NCBI GenBank assembly: GCA_001429255.1 | Contig: LMJI01000001.1 | Location: forward strand, 1,782,310-1,846,309 | From: Cellulomonas sp. Root930 | Lineage (GTDB): Bacteria; Actinomycetota; Actinomycetes; Actinomycetales; Cellulomonadaceae | Direction of reading: 5' to 3' | Length of the DNA stretch: 64,000 nt | Shown here: piece after piece, positions 8,505-19,737 of the stretch | How positions within the stretch are numbered: the first letter of the stretch is position 1 | Layout: each line of letters opens with the position of its first letter | The notes under the pieces: generated by a model | What the model was told of the DNA's origin: nothing | Databases searched by the model: none | The model's input: only the letters and a program-made list of their open reading frames with translations | Made by a program: the position numbers and the translations under genes

Positions 8505-10272
8505 CACAAGTCGGCCGCGCATCGTCGCCACCGCGGCGGTCGCCGCCCTCACGCTCGCACTCGCAGCGGCTCCCGCTCAGGCGCACAAGCCGAAGCCACC
8601 GGTCATCCAGGACCGCTCGAAGGTCGAGGTGCAGATCCTCGCCCTCAACGACTTCCACGGGAACCTGCTCCCCCCGGCCGGCAGCAGCGGCAGGGTCGGC
8701 CCGACCACGCTCGCCGGCGGTGCCGCCTACCTCGCCACGCACATCAAGAGCCTCGAGGCGACCAACCGGAACTCGATCGTGGTGTCCGCCGGTGACCTGG
8801 TGGGCGCGAGCCCGATCCTGTCGGCGCTGTTCCACGACGAGCCGACGGTCGAGGCCATGAACTCGATCGGGCTCGACCTGAACGCCGTGGGCAACCACGA
8901 GTTCGACGAGGGTGCGGCCGAGCTGCTCCGGCTGGATCGGGGCGGGTGCCACCCCACCGACGGCTGCCAGGACGGCACGCCGTTCGCGGGCGCGGACTTC
9001 GACTTCCTCGCCGCCAACGTGGTGAACACCGCGACCGGCAAGACCCTGTTCGCGCCGTACTCGATCGAGAAGTTCAACGGAGCCGAGATCGCGTTCATCG
9101 GGATGACCCTCGAGGGCACCCCGAACATCGTGAGCGCCGCCGGGATCCAGGGTCTGGAGTTCCGCGACGAGGCGGCCACGGTGAACGCCCTCATCCCGAA
9201 GCTGCGCAAGAAGGGCGTGGAGGCGGTGGTCGTCCTCGTGCACGAGGGTGGCTCGCCGACGGCGCTGGACATCAACGGCTGCGCGGGCGTCTCCGGCCCC
9301 ATCGTCGACATCGTCACCAACCTCGACCCCGAGGTGGACCTGGTGGTCAGCGGGCACACCCACCAGCCGTACAACTGCGTGATCGACGGGATCCCCACGA
9401 CGAGCGCCTACAGCTTCGGCCGGCTCGTCACCGACATCGACATGACGGTCGACCGCCGCACGCGCGACGTCGCCGGGCTCACGATCAACAACCGGATCGT
9501 CACGCGGGACGTCGCGGAGGACCAGGCGATCGTCGACCTGATCGCGCGCTACAACGTGGTCGCGGCGCCGATCGCCAACCGGCCGATCGGGCACATCACA
9601 GCCGACCTGCCGAACACGCCGAACGCAAACCTCGAACAGGTCATGGGCGACGTGATCGCCGACGCCCAGCTGGCCGCGACCGCCGGACCGCCCCCGCAGG
9701 GCAGCGCCGTCGTCGCGTTCATGAACCCCGGAGGTGTGCGCGGGCCGCTCACGTACCTGGGCAGCGCGGCGGGTGAGGGGAACGGGGTGGTGACGTTCGG
9801 CGAGGCGTTCACCGTCCAGCCGTTCGGGAACATCCTGCAGACCCTGACCCTCACGGGTGCGCAGATCGACCTGCTCCTCGAGCAGCAGTTCTGCGGCCTG
9901 AACTCGCCGGCTGCGACCCCGACCCCGGGGTTCTTCAAGGTGCTGCTGCCGTCCGCCGGGTTCTCGTACACGTGGGACGGCGCGATCGCGGGCTCCGCGG
10001 CCAACGCCACCTGCGCGACCGACCCGGCGCTCGGTGCGGTCAACCCGGCGAGCATCAGCATCGGCGGGGCACCGATCGACCTGGCCGCGAGCTACCGGGT
10101 GACGGTGAACAACTTCCTGGCCGACGGCGGTGACGGGTTCGGTGTCCTGCGCAGCGGCACCGCCCGCGTCGGGGGCCTCGAGGACCTGCAGGCGTTCGAG
10201 GCCTACCTCGCCGCGGCGGAGCCGACCGGCATCAGCCCGCCGGCCCTGACCCGGATCACGCGGGTCAACTGA
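8491..10272 (+). CDS. Secreted bifunctional metallophosphatase/5'-nucleotidase (593 aa)
   Basis: A Sec signal peptide (hydrophobic segment ending APAQA) precedes a two-domain 5'-nucleotidase. Metal-ligand motifs of the N-terminal metallophosphatase domain are all visible: LNDFHGN, GDLVGASP, GNHEFDEG and SGHTHQPY. The C-terminal substrate domain carries NPGGVRG and the DGGDGF motif near the end. The enzyme should release phosphate from extracellular nucleotides, and possibly UDP-sugars, for nucleoside and phosphate scavenging. ATG 8491 is chosen over the upstream GTG 8455 because it gives the signal peptide and the leaderless promoter spacing. No LPXTG anchor is seen, so it is probably released. 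Confidence 0.9.
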   Translation: MTRTSTSRPRIVATAAVAALTLALAAAPAQAHKPKPPVIQDRSKVEVQILALNDFHGNLLPPAGSSGRVGPTTLAGGAAYLATHIKSLEATNRNSIVVSAGDLVGASPILSALFHDEPTVEAMNSIGLDLNAVGNHEFDEGAAELLRLDRGGCHPTDGCQDGTPFAGADFDFLAANVVNTATGKTLFAPYSIEKFNGAEIAFIGMTLEGTPNIVSAAGIQGLEFRDEAATVNALIPKLRKKGVEAVVVLVHEGGSPTALDINGCAGVSGPIVDIVTNLDPEVDLVVSGHTHQPYNCVIDGIPTTSAYSFGRLVTDIDMTVDRRTRDVAGLTINNRIVTRDVAEDQAIVDLIARYNVVAAPIANRPIGHITADLPNTPNANLEQVMGDVIADAQLAATAGPPPQGSAVVAFMNPGGVRGPLTYLGSAAGEGNGVVTFGEAFTVQPFGNILQTLTLTGAQIDLLLEQQFCGLNSPAATPTPGFFKVLLPSAGFSYTWDGAIAGSAANATCATDPALGAVNPASISIGGAPIDLAASYRVTVNNFLADGGDGFGVLRSGTARVGGLEDLQAFEAYLAAAEPTGISPPALTRITRVN

Positions 10273-10278
10273 GCGCCC

Positions 10279-10315
10279 GCCCGGACGCCGTGCTCACGTG
10301 CCACGGCGTCCGGGC
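10279..10315. terminator. Stem-loop terminator between convergent genes
   Basis: A perfect 14-bp stem (GCCCGGACGCCGTG with CACGGCGTCCGGGC) and a 9-nt loop lie 6 nt after the nucleotidase stop and 9 nt before the end of the opposing VOC gene. There is no T-tract, which is usual for actinobacterial hairpin terminators, and it can serve both directions. Confidence 0.75.
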
Positions 10316-10324
10316 AGGTCCGGC

Positions 10325-11143
10325 TCACTCCGGGGGCGTGAACTGGCTCCCGGTGAACAGCGCGCCCTGGGGGTCCCGGATCGTCGTCGTCAGCGCCCAC
10401 GGGGTGTCCTCGCTGGCGAGGACCTCGCCGCCGTGCTCGGTGGCCAGCGCGGCGGTCCGGTCGCGGTCGGCGACGGCGAACGTCACGTGCCAGTGCGGTG
10501 CCTCGTTCTCGACGGCGGGGGCTACCCAGCCGATCGCGTCCTCGAACCCGGGGGGCACGGAGACTTCTGCTTGACGCTCCCGGATGTCCGCGTCGGTGGT
10601 GGCCGCGAGGTGGTCGCCGTAGCCGGGCACCCGGATCATCGTGCCGAAGCCGAGGTCGTCGAACACCCACCCGAACACCTGCGTGTAGAAGGAGGTGGCC
10701 GGCTCGTCGCTGCGCAGGTCGCTGAAGTTCCAGGCGCCGGGTGCGTTGACGATCTGCGCGCCGAGCCGTCGCTTCGGCTGCCAGAGCCGGAGGGGCACCC
10801 CCTGCGGGTCGGTGAAGCCGGCCCAGGTGCCGCCCTCGCCCGCGACGGTCGGTCCGGTGGTCACGGCCCCGCCCGCGGAGGTGATCCGGTCGAGGACGGC
10901 GTCGATGTCGTCGACCGCCACGTACGTGTGCCAGCCCGGCTCGTCGGTGCCCTCGCCGACGCCGGCGACGTCGAGGCCGTCGATCTGCGCGATCACGTAC
11001 CGCGGCGCCCCGGGCGGGCTGGCCTGGTGGAACGTCCAGCCGAGCACGGCGCCGTAGAACGCCAGTGCTCCGTCGACGTCCCGCTGCTCGATGTCCACCC
11101 AGGACGTCACGCCCTGCGGGTAGGTCCGCTGCTGCTGCGTCAT
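10325..11143 (-). CDS. VOC family protein with two glyoxalase-like domains (272 aa)
   Basis: Two vicinal-oxygen-chelate repeats are visible. The first (residues about 10-130) starts VTSWVDIEQRDVDGALAFYGAVLGW and the second (about 140-265) starts WNFSDLRSDEPATSFYTQVFGW, each ending with a DPQG-type turn (DPQGVPLRLW, DPQGALFTG). Duplicated VOC proteins of this type are common in actinobacteria and are often annotated as antibiotic-resistance-like or glyoxalase-like; the substrate is not known. The start codon follows a leaderless -10 box that overlaps the GNAT stop codon. Confidence 0.85.
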   Translation of the reverse strand: MTQQQRTYPQGVTSWVDIEQRDVDGALAFYGAVLGWTFHQASPPGAPRYVIAQIDGLDVAGVGEGTDEPGWHTYVAVDDIDAVLDRITSAGGAVTTGPTVAGEGGTWAGFTDPQGVPLRLWQPKRRLGAQIVNAPGAWNFSDLRSDEPATSFYTQVFGWVFDDLGFGTMIRVPGYGDHLAATTDADIRERQAEVSVPPGFEDAIGWVAPAVENEAPHWHVTFAVADRDRTAALATEHGGEVLASEDTPWALTTTIRDPQGALFTGSQFTPPE

Positions 11144-11149
11144 ATGTCC

Positions 11150-11155
11150 AACCTA
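11150..11155 (-). promoter_or_regulatory. Probable leaderless -10 box for the VOC gene
   Basis: On the minus strand TAGGTT sits 6 nt before ATG 11143. The box overlaps the stop codon of the upstream GNAT gene (11153-11155). Confidence 0.5.
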
Positions 11156-11653
11156 GGCACTGCCACCCACACGCAGCGAGGTCTCGAGCAGGGTGCAGGA
11201 GAAGTCGGCGAAGTCCACCTGCCCGACGGCCTGGAACCCGGACGACTCGTAGTACTCGCGCAGCACGGGGTTGGTGGTCCGGCAGTCGAGCCGGAGCACC
11301 TCGACGCCCGCGTCCCGGCCCTGCGCCGCCGCCCAGTCGAGCAGGGCGGCGCCGAGCCCGCGACCGGCGGCCCGGCGGTCGACCATGAGGCCGTGCACGT
11401 AGACGGCGGGGGTGCGGTCGTCGCCCCAGAAGTCGGGGTCGGTCCACAGGAGCCGGAGGGTGCCGACGACGCCGAGCTCGTCGTCGCGGACCACGTGCCA
11501 CTCGCCGGCCTCGACCTGGGCGGCGACGCGCTCGCGGGGGAGCGACCCCTGCGGCCACTGCACCGTGCCGTGCTCGGCCATCCAGTCCTCGAGCGACCGG
11601 CGCAGGGCGTGGATGGCGTCGACGTCGGCGGGGACGGCGGGGACCGGGAGCAC
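11153..11653 (-). CDS. GNAT family N-acetyltransferase (166 aa)
   Basis: The fold follows GNAT order: an N-terminal helix region, WHVVRDDELGVVGTLRL strands, then the acetyl-CoA loop VHGLMVDRRAAGRGLGAALLDWA (R-x-x-G-x-G/A form), and the C-terminal TTNPVLREYYESSGFQAVG motif. It should transfer an acetyl group to an amine; the substrate cannot be read. The GTG start is 6 nt downstream of a TAGCGT -10 box. It shares the divergent control region with the SRPBCC-ArsR operon. Confidence 0.88.
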   Translation of the reverse strand: MLPVPAVPADVDAIHALRRSLEDWMAEHGTVQWPQGSLPRERVAAQVEAGEWHVVRDDELGVVGTLRLLWTDPDFWGDDRTPAVYVHGLMVDRRAAGRGLGAALLDWAAAQGRDAGVEVLRLDCRTTNPVLREYYESSGFQAVGQVDFADFSCTLLETSLRVGGSA

Positions 11654-11659
11654 GTGGCG

Positions 11660-11707
11660 ACGCTACCGGTTGCAACCGGCTGGTTGCTCGTGCAACCCTT
11701 GAGTTGC
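11660..11707. promoter_or_regulatory. Divergent control region with nested palindromes (candidate ArsR operator)
   Basis: TAGCGT on the minus strand (11660-11665) is the -10 box for the GNAT gene. Directly beside it is the perfect palindrome CCGGTTGCAACCGG (11666-11679), then the inverted repeat GGTTGC-tcgt-GCAACC (11682-11697), then a further GTTGC arm (11703-11707). All share the GTTGC/GCAAC half-site. The spacing between the GNAT and SRPBCC-ArsR units makes this a likely binding site for the ArsR-type regulator encoded at 12193-12513; assignment by proximity. Confidence 0.6.
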
Positions 11708-11731
11708 AGGCATCGACCGAGAGGACCTCCC

Positions 11732-12196
11732 ATGGCGACCGTCAACCCGCAGGCCGTGATCGACACCGAGAGCTACCAGGTGACGCGCACCGTGCACATC
11801 CGCTCGACGCCGGACCGGGTGTGGGCCGCCCTGACGCGGGACGACCTGGTCGCGCAGTGGTTCGGGAGCACCGCCGACCTGCCGGACCTGCGCGTCGGGG
11901 GCATGGGCACGTTCGGGTTCGAGGGGTACGGCGAGTTCCCGGTCCGCATCGAGGAGTACGACGAGCCCGTGGTGTTCGCCTTCACGTGGGGATCGCCGGG
12001 AGAGCCGCTGCGCGAGGACAATTCCACGCTGGTCCGGTTCACGCTCGTTCCCGACGGGGACGCCACCCTGCTGACCGTCGTCGAGTCGGGCTTCGACCTG
12101 CTCGGCCGGGACCCGCTGGTCGCGATGGAGAACAACCGCGGCGGCTGGACCGCCGAGCTCGACGAGCTCGTCGCCCTCCTCGAGGGCGCGGCATGA
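11732..12196 (+). CDS. SRPBCC (AHSA1-like) family protein (154 aa)
   Basis: The protein has the START/Bet v1-like pattern of the AHSA1 family: an initial strand QVTRTVHIRSTPDRVWAALT, the LVAQWFG helix, the DLRVGGMGTF turn, and the final helix GGWTAELDELVALLE. Members bind hydrophobic ligands and very often sit beside an ArsR-type repressor, as here. GAGAGGA lies upstream of ATG 11732 as Shine-Dalgarno. The stop overlaps the next gene by ATGA. Ligand unknown. Confidence 0.85.
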   Translation: MATVNPQAVIDTESYQVTRTVHIRSTPDRVWAALTRDDLVAQWFGSTADLPDLRVGGMGTFGFEGYGEFPVRIEEYDEPVVFAFTWGSPGEPLREDNSTLVRFTLVPDGDATLLTVVESGFDLLGRDPLVAMENNRGGWTAELDELVALLEGAA

Positions 12197-12513
12197 GAAG
12201 CGCGACGCTGGCCCCCGTGTTCGCGGCTCTCGCCGACGACACCCGGTGGCAGATCCTCCAGGAGCTCGGGCGATCCGACCTGTCGGCCTCCGCGCTGGCC
12301 ACCCGCCTGCCGGTGACCCGGCAGGCGATCGCCAAGCACCTCGCGGTGCTCGCCGAGGCGGGGCTCGTCGTCCCCGTGCGGGCCGGCCGCGAGATCCGCT
12401 ACCAGGCCCTGGGATCGCGACTGTCCGAGACCGCGCGCGCCCTGGAGGCCATCGGCGCCGAGTGGGACCGCAGACTCGCGGCGATCAAGCGGATCGCGGA
12501 GGAGCCGTCCTGA
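12193..12513 (+). CDS. ArsR-family winged-helix transcriptional regulator (106 aa)
   Basis: A compact winged-helix protein with FAALADDTRWQILQELGR, the recognition helix region LPVTRQAIAKHLAVLAEAGLV and wing RAGREIRYQAL, as in the ArsR subgroup paired with SRPBCC proteins. It lacks the ELCVCDL metal-site motif of classical arsenic or cadmium sensors, so it probably does not respond to metal. It overlaps the SRPBCC gene by 4 nt and likely autoregulates through the palindromes at 11660-11707. Confidence 0.88.
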   Translation: MRSATLAPVFAALADDTRWQILQELGRSDLSASALATRLPVTRQAIAKHLAVLAEAGLVVPVRAGREIRYQALGSRLSETARALEAIGAEWDRRLAAIKRIAEEPS

Positions 12514-12541
12514 GGGACTGACGCCTGGGCGGTCCCGTCGC

Positions 12542-12547
12542 TAGGGT
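12542..12547 (+). promoter_or_regulatory. Probable leaderless -10 box for the SulP gene
   Basis: TAGGGT lies exactly 6 nt before ATG 12554 and no Shine-Dalgarno is present. Confidence 0.5.
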
Positions 12548-12553
12548 CCAGTC

Positions 12554-15275
<2,722 letters not shown>

Positions 15276-15279
15276 GGGG

Positions 15280-16770
15280 TCAGTGCGCGAGCACCGGCTC
15301 CCCGTGCGCGGCGGCCGGTGCCGCGTCGGCCAGGCGGGCGGCCCGGTCGCCGCGGGTGCGGAACAGGGTCGCGGTGAGGACCGCGCCGAGCAGGAAGATC
15401 CCGGCGGACCACGAGTACGCCACCGAGAAGCTGTGGATGGCTGCGTCGGCCATCACCTGCGGCGTGGCGGGCGCGTGGTCCGCGAGGTAGGCGGTCGCGG
15501 CGGTGGCGGCCAGGGTGTTCAGCACCGCGGTGCCGATCGCCCCGCCGACCTGCTGACTGGTGGAGACCATCGCCGAGGCGGCTCCGGCCTGGCGCGGGGA
15601 GATGCCGAGCGTCGCGATCTGGAACGACGCGGGCATGATCGAGCCCATCGCGATGCCCATGGCGATCAGCCCGACGACCACGTGGCCGTAGCTGCTCTCG
15701 GCGTCGAGGGTCGTGAACCAGAGCATGGCCAGCGCGCCGACCGTCATGCCGACGGGCACCAGCAGCTTGGGGCCGAACCGCGGGACCAGGATGTTCGACT
15801 GGACCTGCGCCGTGAGGATGATGAAGACGACCATCGGCAGGAACGCCGTGCCCGTCTGCATCGGGGTGTACCCGAGGGTCAGCTGCAGGTAGTAGGTGAG
15901 GAAGAGGAACACCCCGAACATCCCGGAGCCGGCGACGAGGATGGCCAGGAACCCGGCGCCACGGTCGCGGTCGAGGACGATCTCCAGCGGGAGCAGCGGG
16001 TACTCGGCGGTGCGCTGCCGACGGACGAACGCGACCAGCAGGACGACGCTGGCGGCCAGCGAGCCCCAGACCACCGGAGCGTCCCAGCCCTGCGGCTCGG
16101 CCTGCGAGAAGCCGAACACCAGCGCGAACAGGCCGGTGGACGCCAGGACGACGCCGGGCACGTCGAACCGGCTGCGGTGGGTGACGTCGGTGCGGGAGAG
16201 CAGGACGCTGCCGGCGACGAACGCGACGACGGCGATGAGCACGTTCACGTAGAGGTTCCAGCGCCAGTTGAAGTTCTCGGTGAGGTAGCCACCGAGCAGC
16301 AGGCCGATGGCGCCGCCCATGCCGGCGATCGCGCCGAACACCCCGAACGCGCGGGCGCGCTCCTTGGGCACGGTGAACGTGGTGGTGAGGACGGAGAGGG
16401 CGGCGGGTGCGAGCACCGCGGCGAACACGCCCTGCAGGGCGCGGGCGGCGATGAGCAGCTCGAAGCTCTGCGCGGCGCCGCCGAGGGCGGACGCGACGGC
16501 GAACCCGACGAGCCCGACGAGGAACATGCGGCGGCGGCCGAACATGTCGGCGAGCCGGCCGCCGAGCAGCAGCAGGCTGCCGAAGGCGAGCGCGTAGGCG
16601 GTGACCACCCACTGGCGGTCGTTGTCGCTGAACCCGAGGTCCGCCTGGGCGGAGGGCAGCGCGATGTTCACGATGGTCGCGTCGAGCACGACCATCAGCT
16701 GGGCGAGGGCGACCGTCGCGAGGACGAGCCAGCGCTGCCGGCTCTCCGGTGCGGGGGTAACAGTGGACAT
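15280..16770 (-). CDS. MFS transporter, DHA2 (14-TMS) drug efflux type (496 aa)
   Basis: The N-terminus WLVLATVALAQLMVVLDATIVNIALPSAQ contains the DHA2 family motif in the first membrane helix, followed by GGRLADMFGRRRMF (motif A). Fourteen hydrophobic segments can be counted. It should export drugs or toxic compounds in exchange for protons. It is divergent from a TetR gene at 16904, with overlapping operator-like repeats in the 133-nt gap, the usual layout for substrate-induced efflux. Confidence 0.9.
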   Translation of the reverse strand: MSTVTPAPESRQRWLVLATVALAQLMVVLDATIVNIALPSAQADLGFSDNDRQWVVTAYALAFGSLLLLGGRLADMFGRRRMFLVGLVGFAVASALGGAAQSFELLIAARALQGVFAAVLAPAALSVLTTTFTVPKERARAFGVFGAIAGMGGAIGLLLGGYLTENFNWRWNLYVNVLIAVVAFVAGSVLLSRTDVTHRSRFDVPGVVLASTGLFALVFGFSQAEPQGWDAPVVWGSLAASVVLLVAFVRRQRTAEYPLLPLEIVLDRDRGAGFLAILVAGSGMFGVFLFLTYYLQLTLGYTPMQTGTAFLPMVVFIILTAQVQSNILVPRFGPKLLVPVGMTVGALAMLWFTTLDAESSYGHVVVGLIAMGIAMGSIMPASFQIATLGISPRQAGAASAMVSTSQQVGGAIGTAVLNTLAATAATAYLADHAPATPQVMADAAIHSFSVAYSWSAGIFLLGAVLTATLFRTRGDRAARLADAAPAAAHGEPVLAH

Positions 16771-16809
16771 GGTGATGCTCCTGAGACGTCGTGGTCGGTG
16801 GAGCGAGCG

Positions 16810-16844
16810 TAATATGGAACTGACGAGTTTCGGAACCCCTCAGT
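16810..16844. promoter_or_regulatory. Divergent MFS/tetR control region with candidate TetR operator
   Basis: TAATAT (16810-16815) is the most A/T-rich hexamer between the two starts and can serve as a -10 box. Next to it are AACT-gacg-AGTT (16818-16829) and an outer pair ACTGA/TCAGT (16819-16823 and 16840-16844). Binding here would cover the MFS promoter. The regulator assignment is by position. Confidence 0.5.
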
Positions 16845-16903
16845 CTCGATTTGTTTCCGCGCTACCCTGAGGGCCGATCAGCAGCACCGAGAGAGGGAGC
16901 ACC

Positions 16904-17527
16904 GTGGAGGACGGGTCGACGACGATCGCGCGCCGCCCGGGCCGACGACGCGACGAGTCGAAGGACGACGCGATCCTGCTCGCCACCCGCGAGCTGCTGG
17001 CCGAGCGCGGCTACGACGGCATGACGATGGACGCCGTCGCGGACCGCGCCGGTGCGGGCAAGGCCACCGTCTACCGCCGCTGGCCGTCCAAGGTGCAGCT
17101 CACGGTCGACGCGGTCGTGTGCATGCGCGGTGTCGCGCCGACGGTCGACCAGCTCCCCGACACCGGCTCGCTCCGCTCCGACCTGCTCTCGGTGCGGTTC
17201 GGCAAGCCGCGCACGGACGACTCCGAGCTGATGTCCGGCCTGTGGTCTGCGGTGAAGGAGAACCCCGAGGTCGCGGCCGTCTTCCACGAGCAGTTCGTGC
17301 GCTCCCGGGTCGACCTGATGCGCGGGCTGCTCGAGCGTGCGCGGGCCCGCGGCGAGCTGCGCCCGGACATCGACCTCGAGATGGTCGCCGCCGTGGCGCC
17401 CGCCATGATCGCCTACCGCAAGATGGTCGCCGGGCAGAAGATCGACGACGACTTCGTGGTGCAGATGATCGACACGGTCATCCTCCCGCTGGCCACCGGC
17501 TCGGCCCCTCAGCCCGCGCCCGACTAG
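16904..17527 (+). CDS. TetR family transcriptional regulator (207 aa)
   Basis: Residues 15-65 are a TetR helix-turn-helix (AILLATRELLAERGYDGMTMDAVADRAGAGKATVYRRWPSK). The C-terminal ligand domain is of the type often found beside efflux pumps. GTG start follows GAGAGGGAGCACC. It is the probable repressor of the divergent DHA2 efflux gene. Its stop codon interlocks with that of the opposing SHOCT gene in the shared CTAG at 17524-17527. Confidence 0.9.
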   Translation: MEDGSTTIARRPGRRRDESKDDAILLATRELLAERGYDGMTMDAVADRAGAGKATVYRRWPSKVQLTVDAVVCMRGVAPTVDQLPDTGSLRSDLLSVRFGKPRTDDSELMSGLWSAVKENPEVAAVFHEQFVRSRVDLMRGLLERARARGELRPDIDLEMVAAVAPAMIAYRKMVAGQKIDDDFVVQMIDTVILPLATGSAPQPAPD

Positions 17528-17937
17528 CTCCCCGCGAGGACCTTCGCCTTCGCGGCCGCGTACTCCGCGTCGTCGAGGTGACCGTCGCGGTGCAGCGCGC
17601 TCAGCCGCTCGAGCCGGGTGGTGACGTCCTCGACCGGGGGAGCCGGCGCGTCGGCGGACGGGGACGCGTGCGCGTGCCGGGTGCGCTGGAACGTCTCGGC
17701 GCCGTCCTTGGCGGCGGTGGCGGCGCCCCGACCCGCCTCCGCGGCACCCTTGACGAGCGCGACGCCGGTCTCCCCGACGACCACCACCGCGGTGGCGCTC
17801 TTCGACGTCAGGGACTCCTTGGTGGTCTCGCTCAGCGGGAGCCTGCCGATCCCGGTGGCGACGATCCGCTGCACGTCGTACGCGATCCCCAGGCGGTGCA
17901 GGCGGTCGTCCAGCGACCCGGTGTCCTCGGTCGACAT
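17524..17937 (-). CDS. SHOCT domain protein (137 aa)
   Basis: The last 30 residues, LERLSALHRDGHLDDAEYAAAKAKVLAG, are a SHOCT (short C-terminal) motif, which usually mediates oligomer contacts. The middle is helical with an Ala/Gly-rich stretch, and a charged Pro-rich linker precedes SHOCT. ATG 17937 is chosen because AGAGGGA lies upstream; the open frame itself extends far further but only as a shadow of the next gene. Function unknown. Confidence 0.75.
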   Translation of the reverse strand: MSTEDTGSLDDRLHRLGIAYDVQRIVATGIGRLPLSETTKESLTSKSATAVVVVGETGVALVKGAAEAGRGAATAAKDGAETFQRTRHAHASPSADAPAPPVEDVTTRLERLSALHRDGHLDDAEYAAAKAKVLAGS

Positions 17938-17981
17938 GTGTGTGTCCCTCTGGTTGTCGGTGTGCCCCGACCCGCATCTTC

Positions 17982-19595
17982 TCAGGCCGCCGCCAGCGTG
18001 GTCACCGTGCCCGCCGCACCGCGGAACTTCAGTGCACCGTCGGCGACGAACAGCACCCCGCCGGTCGTGGCGGTCGCCGGGGTCGTGCTGCTGCGCAGGA
18101 ACATGCCCCCGTCGGTGCCCAGCTGGTTCGGTCCCCGTCGGTACAGGAGCGTGTCGCGCTCCGTCGCGCCGGTGCCCCACTGCAGGGTGCCGTCGACGAG
18201 GGCGACGAACCGGCGCTGGGGGTCCCCCGTGACCTCGCCCTGCACGATCCGGGCGGTCGGGTCCGTCCCGGCGACCAGGATGCCCTGGCCCCCGGCCGCC
18301 AGGGGAGTCACGGTGATCCCCACCCCGCCGCGCTGCGCGACCTTGAGGCCCGCGGCGGTGCCCGCCGCCCCTCCGACCGCGACCAGCCCGGTGAGCCGGT
18401 CGACCACCAGCGGCGAGTCCTGGTACGCGTTGCCCGCCCGGTAGCGGCGGAGCTCGAGGTTGGCGTCGTTCTCGGTCGCCCGCAGGATCCAGCGGGGCTG
18501 CCTGGCACCCACCTCGGTGGCGAACACGAGGTCCTTCGGGTGGGAGTCGGTGCCGACGATCCGCAGCTGCTCGTCCGCCGCGCCCACCTGGAGCTCGAAG
18601 TCGGCCATGTTCGTGCGGACGGCCGAGCGGTCGGTGCCGATCTTGCCGGTCACCGGGTCGACGAGCTTGATCTCCAGGCGGGTGCGCAGGGCGCCCTTGG
18701 CGTCGGGGACCTCGAAGTTGATGTGCCCGTGCCACAGGTTCTTCTCGAGCGAGCCCGGGTCGTCGTTGTTGAGGAAGTGCGCGCCGATCCACGCGATCGT
18801 CACCGGCGTGGTGGGGTGCGTGGACAGCCAGGTGTAGTCGCCGTCGGGGTAGTGCGGCGTGGGCCAGCTCCCCTGGTACGTGAGCATGCCCTTGGCTCGG
18901 GCGTCCTTGAGCTGCACGCGGAGCGACTCCCCGTAGGAGCCGAAGTGCGGCTGGTACGTCTCCATGACGATCCGTCCGGTGGAGTCGTAGCTCCCGGGGC
19001 CACCGGCGGTCCCGCCCGCCGGTGACGACTTCACCAGGAGGGTGCTCGGGTTGGCGGTGGTGCCCACCTGGAGGTCGTCGTCGAACACGGTTCTGGCGGT
19101 GGGGAGGACGACGCCGCCGCGCAGGTGAGGGCCAGCCGCCGCGGGCTGGGCGGCGGCCGTGGCCGCGGAGCCGGCGACGAGGGCTGCGGCGCCGGCGCGG
19201 AGGGCGTCGCGACGCGTGAGGCCCCGAGCGACGGGTGGCGCGACCGGCGCGAGCGTGAGGCGGAGGTCGGGGCCGGTGCTCGTCGGCAGGTCGAACGTCC
19301 GGCGGACCGGTGCCACCCCCGCGAGCTCGACCGTGAGCGTGTAGGTCCAGCCGCTGACCGGCCGGCCCGCCCCGTCGCTGAAACCCGGTTGGTCCGTGGT
19401 GGCCAGGGGGATCGCCGCGGTGCCGTCGTCTCCCAGGGCGACGACGGCCGGTCGCGGGCTGATCACCGCGGCGGACGCGTCCCAGACCCGCGCGATCGAC
19501 GACTCCACGGTGACGGTGCCGGACCAGGGTTCCCCGAGATCGTCGAGGAACGGACCGACGTGCACGGTGGTGGTACGGATGTCGGACGGCAGCAT
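17982..19595 (-). CDS. Tail-fibre-like protein with internal Tat-like segment (537 aa)
   Basis: ATG 19595 has GAGGGGAG as Shine-Dalgarno. Residues 1-118 form a beta-sandwich (SGTVTVESS, DDGTAAIPLATTDQPGF, GWTYTLTVEL, DLRLTLAPV) of the kind found at the N-terminus of actinophage tail fibres. Residues 125-154 read TRRDALRAG followed by an Ala-rich hydrophobic run ending AQPAAA, which looks like a twin-arginine signal but sits inside the protein. The rest (155-537) is beta-rich, with strand-turn repeats such as GGVGITVTPLAAGGQGILVAGTDPTARIVQGE, again fibre-like. No other phage genes surround it. It may be a domesticated fibre or a secreted surface protein. Confidence 0.55.
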   Translation of the reverse strand: MLPSDIRTTTVHVGPFLDDLGEPWSGTVTVESSIARVWDASAAVISPRPAVVALGDDGTAAIPLATTDQPGFSDGAGRPVSGWTYTLTVELAGVAPVRRTFDLPTSTGPDLRLTLAPVAPPVARGLTRRDALRAGAAALVAGSAATAAAQPAAAGPHLRGGVVLPTARTVFDDDLQVGTTANPSTLLVKSSPAGGTAGGPGSYDSTGRIVMETYQPHFGSYGESLRVQLKDARAKGMLTYQGSWPTPHYPDGDYTWLSTHPTTPVTIAWIGAHFLNNDDPGSLEKNLWHGHINFEVPDAKGALRTRLEIKLVDPVTGKIGTDRSAVRTNMADFELQVGAADEQLRIVGTDSHPKDLVFATEVGARQPRWILRATENDANLELRRYRAGNAYQDSPLVVDRLTGLVAVGGAAGTAAGLKVAQRGGVGITVTPLAAGGQGILVAGTDPTARIVQGEVTGDPQRRFVALVDGTLQWGTGATERDTLLYRRGPNQLGTDGGMFLRSSTTPATATTGGVLFVADGALKFRGAAGTVTTLAAA

Positions 19596-19672
19596 GGCTC
19601 CCCCTCGGACCGGCGACGTACGTGCCGTCGATCATGCGCGGCGGTGGCGCGGGAGGGCCAGAGACCGTGCTG

Positions 19673-19688
19673 TTCGCCGCTAGGCGAA
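19673..19688. repeat. Short inverted repeat upstream of the telA operon
   Basis: TTCGCC-gcta-GGCGAA is a perfect 6-bp inverted repeat with a 4-nt spacer, 50 nt upstream of the likely -10 box of the telA-pknG operon. It could be an operator; no regulator is adjacent. Confidence 0.35.
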
Positions 19689-19737
19689 ATCCGAGGTCAG
19701 GCGCCCGGGCACCGGCACCGGTGGAGGACCCCCGTGC

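Noticed and set aside
17982..19595. A prophage around the tail-fibre-like gene
   Set aside because: No integrase, capsid, tail tube, lysis or attachment-site genes occur on either side.
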